From assembly GCF_000787575.1 (NCBI RefSeq), contig NW_012236511.1, positions 186,001 to 250,000 on the forward strand: a stretch of DNA of 64,000 nucleotides. Reading direction: 5' to 3'. Source of the DNA: Acytostelium subglobosum LB1 (taxonomy: Eukaryota > Evosea > Eumycetozoa > Acytosteliales > Acytosteliaceae). Every line of letters begins with the position of its first letter. Positions within the stretch are counted from its first letter, which is position 1. The notes beneath the pieces are model-generated. The model saw only the letters and a program-made list of their open reading frames with translations. It was not told the origin of the DNA and ran no database searches. Position numbers and translations under genes: made by a program. Positions 24,387 through 37,326 of this stretch are shown piece after piece.

Positions 24387-27300
24387 TTACTTAATAACCT
24401 TCATCTTGTTACCAAAACCAGATGATGATGATGTTGATGCTGTTGTAGAGTTGTTGCTGGCTGCTGGTGAAGATGATGAGGAACGTGAGAACTTGGTTTG
24501 ATTGTAAAAGATGAACATGGTGATGGCAGGGAACACCTCTGTGATGATCAGGAATACAAAGCTGAATGCACTATTACTACTAGAGTTCTGTGTAGTGATC
24601 AATACAAGTACATAGATTGAATGCATGATCAAACCGAATGAGCAAGACAGTGCAACAGCGAATAGTTGTACCTTTTGTGCGGACAATCCAAACAGACTCT
24701 TATGACTATCCCTCACTCTCCATGGTCCGAGCAGTTTGTTGATCTTGATGCCGAGATAGATGAACATGATGCCAAAGACCAGTGATATCAATGCTTGGAG
24801 AACACCATAAAAGAGTGAGATGATGGTCTGTGTCGTCGAGTTGGACACCTTGCCCATGGCTCGCGTGCCACAGAAGCTGACTGAACTCGTGCTCTTTGAC
24901 GCGTTGTATACCAAGATGATTGTGATGCATGCAATGTANNNNNNNNNNNNNNNNNNNNNNNNNNNNNNNNNNNNNNNNNNNNNNNNNNNNNNNNNNNNNN
25001 NNNNNNNNNNNNNNNNNNNNNNNNNNNNNNNNNNNNNNTCACCAACACATAGTCTGATACAGTCGATGAGTACAACGTGCCAGTTGGAAGAATGAAGAAG
25101 TATATCGCTCGGATGAATGTATAACATGTGATTGATGTGATCAGTGCATGTGCCAATTTAGGTCCTTCAATCCTTCTAATCAATCTCATCATGATCACAC
25201 TGATCTGGAACAATCCCCAGAGTGCGCAGAGTGCATAGATCACTGCCAAGATGTACATCAACACTGTCTGTGACTTGGTGAAGAACTCCTTGGAATCCTT
25301 CCAGTCGGCCACCCTCAAGATGGGGAACAACGTGACGCTAGAGTTGGCGCCAGATCCAGACTGCAGAGAGATGTCCACGCAGATGTAAACCTCTCCAGTT
25401 GCTTGACTGAACTTGGCTTCGATAGGCCTGGGCATAGAGTTGGTACTGTTGTCAATCGTCATGGCCAAATCATTGATGGTGTAGTCGCCCTGGGTGATGG
25501 CGGCGGGTGACTGACACAATGTAAAGTGATTGAGTGGACCTTGTACATTGATTCCATTGTTGACGATCACTCCAATGAATGCACCCTTGTCATTGGTCAA
25601 ACCATATTTGACCGATGGCTTGTAACTGAAGAACTCGGCACTGAGTGGCACACGTGTTGGTGGCGATGCATAGGTCTCACGAGTGAACTCGCTCACCGTA
25701 ACCTGAACACATGACTCTGATACCGATGTCGCATCGAACTGGATGTTTCCATTGTTGACCTGTATCCTCTTTGGTTCTGTGGCACATACTTGAAGTGACT
25801 GAGTTGGCACTGAGGTGGATTGGAAGCACTTGCTACCTGTGCTGGACGAGCAACTACATGACACTGCTTCGACACTATCTTGTATTCCTTGGAATTGGCA
25901 TGATGATCGAATGAGCTCGTCCTTCATGATGTTGGACAAGGACGTGGCGAATCCATCAAGATTGAACGAGTCACCATATGTTGACGAGTTGACAAAGTTG
26001 GTCTGTGGGCCAGAGTACCACTTGGGCAGGACCATCACACCAGGCAGCCATCGACCAGGTGTCCACTTGAACTTTTGTTTCCACAAGTACATGTCGGCAC
26101 TGGACGAACATTGAATACAATCATCTTGAGTCATGTCATTGTATCGCGATTGGCCTGATGTAGTGTTGGAGAAGTCCGTCATCAGACAGCCCTTGTATGA
26201 CTCGCATGTTGATTGATTGAGTGAAGCCTCCAGCCATTTGTATTCACTACCTTTGCCCTCACAATCTTCCTTGGATGCGAATAGAAGTTGATTCACATTT
26301 ACACATCCGAAAGGAGTGTCATACTCATTAATGTTGCATGCTGGCTGATTGAATGGAAGGACGATGGCAGTGTGTCCGCGGACACACATGCTGGCAGACA
26401 GTGTGAGCTGAGTTTGATCTCTAAAGTATAACAAGTCTGTGCATGATCCTGCTGTTGGCGCCTCGCACTGCTCCCTTGTCGAGCACCGCTTGGGCGATAT
26501 GCTGCAGAGGAGCCTGTTGCTCTTGTTGCCACACTCACTCATTGACAATGTGTTGCAGTCCAGCCAGCGATATCCAAGCTTCTGAGTACAGTAAGTTTGA
26601 TTGGTGTTTGTGATCGTGCATGCACCTGTAACCATCGAGTACTGATAGGCAAGGACTGATCCCATGGGCGCCACACAGTCATCCTCTCGTGTAATATTGG
26701 TCACACATACTGGCACGCCAGTACATAGTAGACCACAGTCAGTCGTGCATTCTCCAAGCTCGGCACACCTCTCTGGGTATGTGTCCACCGCCACTCCATT
26801 GGGCAGAACGCACAAAGGTGGCATATCTTGACAAACTGTTTGATTGTATGTTAGCACGTTGCAGGGTGATTGATCGCTGCAGATGCCACAAAAGTCCTTC
26901 TTGCCCGTGCAACTGACACAATAGTTTGCGTTGCCCATTGGCACGCATATACCTGGCAGGCCTGGGCAGTAGCCATAATATTGACATGTGCCCGTTGGTT
27001 GGGAGTATCGATTGTACATCACTGTGTTCTGGTAGTCCATTGAGGTCGTGTGAGTGAATGGACAGTACCTGTCCAGACACACAGAGTTCTGTCCAGTCGC
27101 AGTGAACACATAGAATGTGCGATAGTTATTGCCAATCAATGATGTACAATCCATCATTCTGAATGATTGGTATACCATCTCTGTAAGACTTGAGTTTGAA
27201 CTTGAGTTTGAGCTTGAACTTGAGGTGAGTTGTCTTTTGAGATTGAACAATGTGGAGATGGATGAGCCATTGAGGACACAGGCGACGTACGCTCGGTCTT

Positions 27301-29824
27301 GCACGACCAACGGGATCATACATTTGCGTGTGAATAGACTGCATGTGCCACCAGCAGGACATTGAGTGTCGTTGTCACACCATGACATGGTATACGCAAG
27401 GTCCTTGCATTGCTGAAGTAGTGTGACAAGTTCATACTGTCCACGATTGTATTGGAGGAGTGAGAGATTGCATCCGCCCATGGCCACGCGAGACGATGAT
27501 GTATGGAAGTCTTGCAGAACTGATTGAGTACATGAAGGACTGGTGCATTGTCGATTGAGTTGGTCGGTTTGGAAGCCAACCAGGCTGGACGCGGAGATGG
27601 TCACTTGTCTCGGTTGACAACACTTTGAGAACTTGGCGTACTTGTTACAACATGGATCAGAGTTGTATCGGCTGGCCTTCATGTTGAGGTCGGGACATGA
27701 GTTGGTGGTCACCGTGATGTTCTGTGATTGTACCACCATGAAGTTGGACGTTTGATTGACACAAGACTTCCATGCATCAGAGAATGACAATATATCCATA
27801 TTATATCTGAGTTCTATTATCTTTGCACCATCATTGGTCATCGACATATTTGCTTGATAACCCTTGATCAATGTTATAATATCCTCATACAATGTGTAAT
27901 TACATGGAGGTGAAGTTTGAGGGTCCAAGTCCACAACATCATCCAATGGCTATGATTGATATGTTCGTTAGTAAGGGTCAAAGTCATCAGATTGATTGAA
28001 TGGGTGATTCCAGGAATGATTGAGTTATTGACTTACAATGCCATTAGAGTCAAAGAGTAAACCGGTGAACTTGAGTTTGGCTGTGGACAGGACATCGTAA
28101 CTGCTGAAGAGTATTCGATAGTCATCAACTTGTTTGGATAGTAGGTAACTGGCTTGGAATGACTTGGGCTTGTAAGGACTGTCTGTCACATTGACCTTAT
28201 CAATGTATTCAGGCATATATAGTTGAGTGAGATATTGATCACTCTTGAGTGATACTGGTATTGGTATGAATGGGTTCAATGATTGAACTGGATAGTTGAT
28301 TGTGAATGGAGAAGACCATTGGAATCCAAAATATAATTGTGGTAATGATAATGCCAATGCCTTGGGATTATATAATAATGATCCATCTGCGCCATTGATC
28401 AATTGTGCACCATTATATACTCTGGACAATGAGTCCACACGATCACTCGAATGGACTGGTACCAACCATGGCTTGGCCTGCGAGGTAAAAGTACAAGATA
28501 TAAACTTGATTGTATTAATGCTAACATATAAAACCTTGGCAGTTCCATTCGACCATGGTGCCAATGGTACTACTCCCATTACTCCAACCAACTCTGATTG
28601 TTTGATTGATTGATTGATGTGTTAGTGATGGAGTGAGTGGAATAGTTCCAGTGAGTGATACATACTAGTTGGGTTGCTGAAGCTCCATTTGTGATTGTAC
28701 TCGTCAGGTTTGGGTGATTGATCAGAGATGAAGATGTCCACGTCCACTGGACTTATTTGCTCGGGAGAACATCCAAGTGATAAGTTCATAGGACGATTGA
28801 CAATGTATTTGTACAAAGTTGGTGTTGTTAAATTGAATGATTGTCCATCAATAATACATAGTTGATCAGAATTGCTGAAGCATGATGATGAGGCTGATGA
28901 TGGTACAATTGCATTTGGAGCTGGTGATGTAATCATTGATATCTTGACAGTACCAAGGAAATCAACTGTGATCACTTGTAAGAACAATGTGAACTGTGTC
29001 CAATTGCCTTGAGTATATTTGTCTGGACAATATATTGCCGTGTTTGGAAATGCCCTTATATTCTGGCTTGACACTGGATTACCACTGGTAAACAACAATC
29101 CAGTTGATGAGTTTGTCCTGCCAACCATTTCTGTCTTGAACTTGATTATTTTTGATTGATTGAGTGATCAAGTTAGTGAGTGGAATGATTCCAAAGTGTG
29201 ATTGAATGATTGAGTGAGTGTGATTGAGTGAGTGGAACGAGTGGAATGATTCCAGATAGTGATTGAATCTTTCGATCGAATGATTGATCATGAGTGAGTG
29301 GAATTCCAGAATGGGTTGGATGATTGTTCGAGTGCACTTACCATCACAGTCTCTGTTGATAATGGATTAATCACATAGTTGTATCTTATATTGATGTAGC
29401 GGTAGGGTGTAGGTGTGATGTCATAGGTCGATATCTCCAGTGTGTGATTGATCGAGTTCATTGTGTACCAACTGAATTGAGGTCCACAGAATGCTGGTGA
29501 TTCGATGCATGGTGCGCAAGAGGGATCGCCCGACAACGTAGATCCACATGCACTATGACTTGTATAATCACATGAACAATCTATTGTAGGCTTTGGCTTT
29601 GATTCAAATGTAAAGTTTGCACATGGTATCGATGTATACGTATACAGGTCACGATCCAATTCCATATCCAACACTGCATAGTCAAAGTTCATACCAAGTA
29701 CATTTGCCTTCTTATTCAATATCTTGGCTGATTGAGTGATGTTCCATCTAGACTCCACCATCACCAAAAGTAATATTAATAATAATAATAATAATAACTT
29801 CATTATTATCTGTTCCTGTTCCAA
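24387..29824 (-). CDS. Large Cys-rich ectodomain 7TM protein, copy 3 (interrupted by a sequence gap)
   Basis: Minus-strand exons are 29342-29824, 28666-29140, 28037-28593 and 24387-27949, with the same phases (0,1,0) as the plus-strand copies. Start MEQEQIIMK at 29824, or the inner Met just before the Leu-rich signal peptide. It carries WNITQ, LGMNFDYAVLD, the Cys-rich ectodomain, TPGRWLPG and the membrane domain from EFFTKSQ. The 100-N gap at 24939-25038 falls between membrane segments 3 and 4 and does not keep frame, so its true length is unknown. The tail ends KMKVIK. Everything upstream of the gap is nearly identical to copy 4, whereas the part downstream of it is distinct. Confidence 0.85.
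24939..25038. other. Assembly gap, 100 N
   Basis: Exactly 100 Ns, the usual placeholder for unknown length, inside the membrane-domain exon of copy 3. It forms the left border of the large direct repeat. Confidence 0.99.
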
Positions 29825-30973
29825 TCATATAGTTTGGTGATTGATTTGATTGATTGGTCGATATATTGAATGGTTGATTGAATGATCCATCAACAATAAC
29901 AATGATGGTGATGATGATTAGGATGACGATGATGATGTTATCATAAAGACAAGGAAGTAGATAGATAGATACATGCAGGCATTATGTTAATGGGCATTTA
30001 TGGAACCCTAACAAATATCTGTGTCGTGTTGATCTTATGAATCTTCGACCTTTTTGACACCCTTAGCCAACGTCACATAACCCTTCGACATGACCCTTGT
30101 AATTCTGTCTGTCTGTTGGTTGGATATTGATATCGTCTTTCGAATATATGTCCACGTGATCACTTTCATCTTGATGATATCATCATTCATAGTCATAATA
30201 TTATTCTATTAAACAGATAAAGTCTTTCATTCATTAATCAATTACTTCCAGCCATCTGTTTGACAAAGTCTAGTACTATTCTACTTCTTGTGTGATTTGA
30301 TAAATAACAATATACATATATGATTAAACTCCCAATGTCTTTAACTTATGAGAGAAGGAAGACTTGTCATAATATGAGATACTGGTTATGTTTGTGATGG
30401 TGTCTTGTGACTTGTCGTTTTTTTGGACTTTTGACTCTAGAAGTTCATTTTAAACTGATTGGTGAATCCACTCCAGAGGAGATCCAAAGATATACTCCAC
30501 TTGAAGGGAACGGAGGGAAAGGAAGTCCTACCAGTCCATGGCCATCTCACCTCCTATTTGGACAAAATGATTGACCATATCCTCCTTGCTCCAACTCGAT
30601 CAAAGTCAACTGGTACCCAAAGTACCGTGCAATCTCCTCTCGCTGACCATGGTTAATCATGATAAACCTGGTACTCACCAAAGTAAAGACAATTGCTTTG
30701 GAATCCAATGAGTGATCGGTCGATCAATATTTATTTGATAACCTTCATCTTGGAACTGTATGATGCTGTGGCGGTGGATGTTGAGTTGTTGCTTTGTGTT
30801 GGTGACCGTGATGAGAACTTGGTTTGGTTGTAAAAGATGAACATGGTGATTGCCGGGAACACCTCTGTGATGATCAGGAATACAAAGCTGAATGCACTAT
30901 TGGACCAATTGTTCTGTGTAGTGATCAATACTAGTACATAGATCGAATGCATGATCAATCCGAATGAGCAAGA
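25039..30973 (+). repeat. Long direct repeat, left copy
   Basis: About 5.93 kb that recurs at 31393-37326 (offset 6354, then 6353 after a one-base difference at 34424). I see only three substitutions, near 25079-25085, and that indel. Introns, the intergenic stretch 29825-30730 and coding exons are equally alike. Confidence 0.93.
29825..30730. other. Intergenic between copies 3 and 4 (duplicated at 36178-37083)
   Basis: No gene recognised. A 65-codon plus ORF at 30459-30656 also exists in the duplicate at 36812-37009; being identical there says nothing about coding, because the whole interval is identical. Confidence 0.6.
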
Positions 30974-33900
30974 TAATGTAACAACGAACAGCTGCACCTT
31001 CTTCTCTGACAGGCCGAACAGACCCTTGATGGCATCCCTCCAAGGTCCGAGCAGTTTGTTGATCTTGATGCCGAGATAGATGAACATGATGCCAAATACC
31101 AACGAGATCAATGCTTGGAGGACACCATAAAAGAGTGAGATGATGGTCTGTGTCGTCGAGTTGGACACCTTGGACAAGGCTCGAGTGCCACAGAAGCTGA
31201 CTGAACTCGTACTCTTTGATGCGTTGTACACCAAGATGATGGTGATGCATGCAATGTACAACACTCCATTGAGTATGATGATCGTCCTGCTCAATCGCTT
31301 CATGTAGTCTTGGACAATGTTGGGACTGACNAGNATGTACCACANTCCAAGAATGAATGAGAAGCANGTGAAGTAGATGAATGTTGGCAGNATCACCAAC
31401 ACATAGTCTGATACAGTCGATGAGTACAACGTTCCGGTGGGAAGAATGAAGAAGTATATCGCTCGGATGAATGTATAACATGTGATTGATGTGATCAGTG
31501 CATGTGCCAATTTAGGTCCTTCAATCCTTCTAATCAATCTCATCATGATCACACTGATCTGGAACAATCCCCAGAGTGCGCAGAGTGCATAGATCACTGC
31601 CAAGATGTACATCAACACTGTCTGTGACTTGGTGAAGAACTCCTTGGAATCCTTCCAGTCGGCCACCCTCAAGATGGGGAACAACGTGACGCTAGAGTTG
31701 GCGCCAGATCCAGACTGCAGAGAGATGTCCACGCAGATGTAAACCTCTCCAGTTGCTTGACTGAACTTGGCTTCGATAGGCCTGGGCATAGAGTTGGTAC
31801 TGTTGTCAATCGTCATGGCCAAATCATTGATGGTGTAGTCGCCCTGGGTGATGGCGGCGGGTGACTGACACAATGTAAAGTGATTGAGTGGACCTTGTAC
31901 ATTGATTCCATTGTTGACGATCACTCCAATGAATGCACCCTTGTCATTGGTCAAACCATATTTGACCGATGGCTTGTAACTGAAGAACTCGGCACTGAGT
32001 GGCACACGTGTTGGTGGCGATGCATAGGTCTCACGAGTGAACTCGCTCACCGTAACCTGAACACATGACTCTGATACCGATGTCGCATCGAACTGGATGT
32101 TTCCATTGTTGACCTGTATCCTCTTTGGTTCTGTGGCACATACTTGAAGTGACTGAGTTGGCACTGAGGTGGATTGGAAGCACTTGCTACCTGTGCTGGA
32201 CGAGCAACTACATGACACTGCTTCGACACTATCTTGTATTCCTTGGAATTGGCATGATGATCGAATGAGCTCGTCCTTCATGATGTTGGACAAGGACGTG
32301 GCGAATCCATCAAGATTGAACGAGTCACCATATGTTGACGAGTTGACAAAGTTGGTCTGTGGGCCAGAGTACCACTTGGGCAGGACCATCACACCAGGCA
32401 GCCATCGACCAGGTGTCCACTTGAACTTTTGTTTCCACAAGTACATGTCGGCACTGGACGAACATTGAATACAATCATCTTGAGTCATGTCATTGTATCG
32501 CGATTGGCCTGATGTAGTGTTGGAGAAGTCCGTCATCAGACAGCCCTTGTATGACTCGCATGTTGATTGATTGAGTGAAGCCTCCAGCCATTTGTATTCA
32601 CTACCTTTGCCCTCACAATCTTCCTTGGATGCGAATAGAAGTTGATTCACATTTACACATCCGAAAGGAGTGTCATACTCATTAATGTTGCATGCTGGCT
32701 GATTGAATGGAAGGACGATGGCAGTGTGTCCGCGGACACACATGCTGGCAGACAGTGTGAGCTGAGTTTGATCTCTAAAGTATAACAAGTCTGTGCATGA
32801 TCCTGCTGTTGGCGCCTCGCACTGCTCCCTTGTCGAGCACCGCTTGGGCGATATGCTGCAGAGGAGCCTGTTGCTCTTGTTGCCACACTCACTCATTGAC
32901 AATGTGTTGCAGTCCAGCCAGCGATATCCAAGCTTCTGAGTACAGTAAGTTTGATTGGTGTTTGTGATCGTGCATGCACCTGTAACCATCGAGTACTGAT
33001 AGGCAAGGACTGATCCCATGGGCGCCACACAGTCATCCTCTCGTGTAATATTGGTCACACATACTGGCACGCCAGTACATAGTAGACCACAGTCAGTCGT
33101 GCATTCTCCAAGCTCGGCACACCTCTCTGGGTATGTGTCCACCGCCACTCCATTGGGCAGAACGCACAAAGGTGGCATATCTTGACAAACTGTTTGATTG
33201 TATGTTAGCACGTTGCAGGGTGATTGATCGCTGCAGATGCCACAAAAGTCCTTCTTGCCCGTGCAACTGACACAATAGTTTGCGTTGCCCATTGGCACGC
33301 ATATACCTGGCAGGCCTGGGCAGTAGCCATAATATTGACATGTGCCCGTTGGTTGGGAGTATCGATTGTACATCACTGTGTTCTGGTAGTCCATTGAGGT
33401 CGTGTGAGTGAATGGACAGTACCTGTCCAGACACACAGAGTTCTGTCCAGTCGCAGTGAACACATAGAATGTGCGATAGTTATTGCCAATCAATGATGTA
33501 CAATCCATCATTCTGAATGATTGGTATACCATCTCTGTAAGACTTGAGTTTGAACTTGAGTTTGAGCTTGAACTTGAGGTGAGTTGTCTTTTGAGATTGA
33601 ACAATGTGGAGATGGATGAGCCATTGAGGACACAGGCGACGTACGCTCGGTCTTGCACGACCAACGGGATCATACATTTGCGTGTGAATAGACTGCATGT
33701 GCCACCAGCAGGACATTGAGTGTCGTTGTCACACCATGACATGGTATACGCAAGGTCCTTGCATTGCTGAAGTAGTGTGACAAGTTCATACTGTCCACGA
33801 TTGTATTGGAGGAGTGAGAGATTGCATCCGCCCATGGCCACGCGAGACGATGATGTATGGAAGTCTTGCAGAACTGATTGAGTACATGAAGGACTGGTGC

Positions 33901-36177
33901 ATTGTCGATTGAGTTGGTCGGTTTGGAAGCCAACCAGGCTGGACGCGGAGATGGTCACTTGTCTCGGTTGACAACACTTTGAGAACTTGGCGTACTTGTT
34001 ACAACATGGATCAGAGTTGTATCGGCTGGCCTTCATGTTGAGGTCGGGACATGAGTTGGTGGTCACCGTGATGTTCTGTGATTGTACCACCATGAAGTTG
34101 GACGTTTGATTGACACAAGACTTCCATGCATCAGAGAATGACAATATATCCATATTATATCTGAGTTCTATTATCTTTGCACCATCATTGGTCATCGACA
34201 TATTTGCTTGATAACCCTTGATCAATGTTATAATATCCTCATACAATGTGTAATTACATGGAGGTGAAGTTTGAGGGTCCAAGTCCACAACATCATCCAA
34301 TGGCTATGATTGATATGTTCGTTAGTAAGGGTCAAAGTCATCAGATTGATTGAATGGGTGATTCCAGGAATGATTGAGTTATTGACTTACAATGCCATTA
34401 GAGTCAAAGAGTAAACCGGTGAANTGAGTTTGGCTGTGGACAGGACATCGTAACTGCTGAAGAGTATTCGATAGTCATCAACTTGTTTGGATAGTAGGTA
34501 ACTGGCTTGGAATGACTTGGGCTTGTAAGGACTGTCTGTCACATTGACCTTATCAATGTATTCAGGCATATATAGTTGAGTGAGATATTGATCACTCTTG
34601 AGTGATACTGGTATTGGTATGAATGGGTTCAATGATTGAACTGGATAGTTGATTGTGAATGGAGAAGACCATTGGAATCCAAAATATAATTGTGGTAATG
34701 ATAATGCCAATGCCTTGGGATTATATAATAATGATCCATCTGCGCCATTGATCAATTGTGCACCATTATATACTCTGGACAATGAGTCCACACGATCACT
34801 CGAATGGACTGGTACCAACCATGGCTTGGCCTGCGAGGTAAAAGTACAAGATATAAACTTGATTGTATTAATGCTAACATATAAAACCTTGGCAGTTCCA
34901 TTCGACCATGGTGCCAATGGTACTACTCCCATTACTCCAACCAACTCTGATTGTTTGATTGATTGATTGATGTGTTAGTGATGGAGTGAGTGGAATAGTT
35001 CCAGTGAGTGATACATACTAGTTGGGTTGCTGAAGCTCCATTTGTGATTGTACTCGTCAGGTTTGGGTGATTGATCAGAGATGAAGATGTCCACGTCCAC
35101 TGGACTTATTTGCTCGGGAGAACATCCAAGTGATAAGTTCATAGGACGATTGACAATGTATTTGTACAAAGTTGGTGTTGTTAAATTGAATGATTGTCCA
35201 TCAATAATACATAGTTGATCAGAATTGCTGAAGCATGATGATGAGGCTGATGATGGTACAATTGCATTTGGAGCTGGTGATGTAATCATTGATATCTTGA
35301 CAGTACCAAGGAAATCAACTGTGATCACTTGTAAGAACAATGTGAACTGTGTCCAATTGCCTTGAGTATATTTGTCTGGACAATATATTGCCGTGTTTGG
35401 AAATGCCCTTATATTCTGGCTTGACACTGGATTACCACTGGTAAACAACAATCCAGTTGATGAGTTTGTCCTGCCAACCATTTCTGTCTTGAACTTGATT
35501 ATTTTTGATTGATTGAGTGATCAAGTTAGTGAGTGGAATGATTCCAAAGTGTGATTGAATGATTGAGTGAGTGTGATTGAGTGAGTGGAACGAGTGGAAT
35601 GATTCCAGATAGTGATTGAATCTTTCGATCGAATGATTGATCATGAGTGAGTGGAATTCCAGAATGGGTTGGATGATTGTTCGAGTGCACTTACCATCAC
35701 AGTCTCTGTTGATAATGGATTAATCACATAGTTGTATCTTATATTGATGTAGCGGTAGGGTGTAGGTGTGATGTCATAGGTCGATATCTCCAGTGTGTGA
35801 TTGATCGAGTTCATTGTGTACCAACTGAATTGAGGTCCACAGAATGCTGGTGATTCGATGCATGGTGCGCAAGAGGGATCGCCCGACAACGTAGATCCAC
35901 ATGCACTATGACTTGTATAATCACATGAACAATCTATTGTAGGCTTTGGCTTTGATTCAAATGTAAAGTTTGCACATGGTATCGATGTATACGTATACAG
36001 GTCACGATCCAATTCCATATCCAACACTGCATAGTCAAAGTTCATACCAAGTACATTTGCCTTCTTATTCAATATCTTGGCTGATTGAGTGATGTTCCAT
36101 CTAGACTCCACCATCACCAAAAGTAATATTAATAATAATAATAATAATAACTTCATTATTATCTGTTCCTGTTCCAA
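30731..36177 (-). CDS. Large Cys-rich ectodomain 7TM protein, copy 4 (possible assembly chimera)
   Basis: Exons, minus strand, are 35695-36177, 35019-35493, 34391-34946 and 30731-34303. From exon 1 through the start of the membrane domain it equals copy 3, while its last 240 bases equal the end of copy 5. Single Ns at 31331, 31334, 31345, 31367 and 31391 mark the stretch joining the two identities. At 34424 an N replaces two bases of copy 3, leaving exon 3 out of frame; this looks like a base-calling problem rather than a real mutation. Domain content is as for copy 3: signal peptide, Cys-rich ectodomain, seven membrane segments, KMKVIK tail. Whether this gene exists in the genome is doubtful. 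Confidence 0.6.
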
Positions 36178-37326
36178 TCATATAGTTTGGTGATTGATTT
36201 GATTGATTGGTCGATATATTGAATGGTTGATTGAATGATCCATCAACAATAACAATGATGGTGATGATGATTAGGATGACGATGATGATGTTATCATAAA
36301 GACAAGGAAGTAGATAGATAGATACATGCAGGCATTATGTTAATGGGCATTTATGGAACCCTAACAAATATCTGTGTCGTGTTGATCTTATGAATCTTCG
36401 ACCTTTTTGACACCCTTAGCCAACGTCACATAACCCTTCGACATGACCCTTGTAATTCTGTCTGTCTGTTGGTTGGATATTGATATCGTCTTTCGAATAT
36501 ATGTCCACGTGATCACTTTCATCTTGATGATATCATCATTCATAGTCATAATATTATTCTATTAAACAGATAAAGTCTTTCATTCATTAATCAATTACTT
36601 CCAGCCATCTGTTTGACAAAGTCTAGTACTATTCTACTTCTTGTGTGATTTGATAAATAACAATATACATATATGATTAAACTCCCAATGTCTTTAACTT
36701 ATGAGAGAAGGAAGACTTGTCATAATATGAGATACTGGTTATGTTTGTGATGGTGTCTTGTGACTTGTCGTTTTTTTGGACTTTTGACTCTAGAAGTTCA
36801 TTTTAAACTGATTGGTGAATCCACTCCAGAGGAGATCCAAAGATATACTCCACTTGAAGGGAACGGAGGGAAAGGAAGTCCTACCAGTCCATGGCCATCT
36901 CACCTCCTATTTGGACAAAATGATTGACCATATCCTCCTTGCTCCAACTCGATCAAAGTCAACTGGTACCCAAAGTACCGTGCAATCTCCTCTCGCTGAC
37001 CATGGTTAATCATGATAAACCTGGTACTCACCAAAGTAAAGACAATTGCTTTGGAATCCAATGAGTGATCGGTCGATCAATATTTATTTGATAACCTTCA
37101 TCTTGGAACTGTATGATGCTGTGGCGGTGGATGTTGAGTTGTTGCTTTGTGTTGGTGACCGTGATGAGAACTTGGTTTGGTTGTAAAAGATGAACATGGT
37201 GATTGCCGGGAACACCTCTGTGATGATCAGGAATACAAAGCTGAATGCACTATTGGACCAATTGTTCTGTGTAGTGATCAATACTAGTACATAGATCGAA
37301 TGCATGATCAATCCGAATGAGCAAGA
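31393..37326 (+). repeat. Long direct repeat, right copy
   Basis: Right-hand partner of 25039-30973. It ends exactly at the second 100-N gap (37327), just as the left copy begins exactly after the first. Confidence 0.93.
36178..37083. other. Intergenic between copies 4 and 5 (same as 29825-30730)
   Basis: Carries no recognised gene; apparently identical to the interval between copies 3 and 4. Confidence 0.6.

Noticed and set aside
30459-30656. 65-codon plus-strand ORF repeated at 36812-37009
   Set aside because: Its conservation is explained by the whole 5.9-kb duplication, not by selection on a protein.
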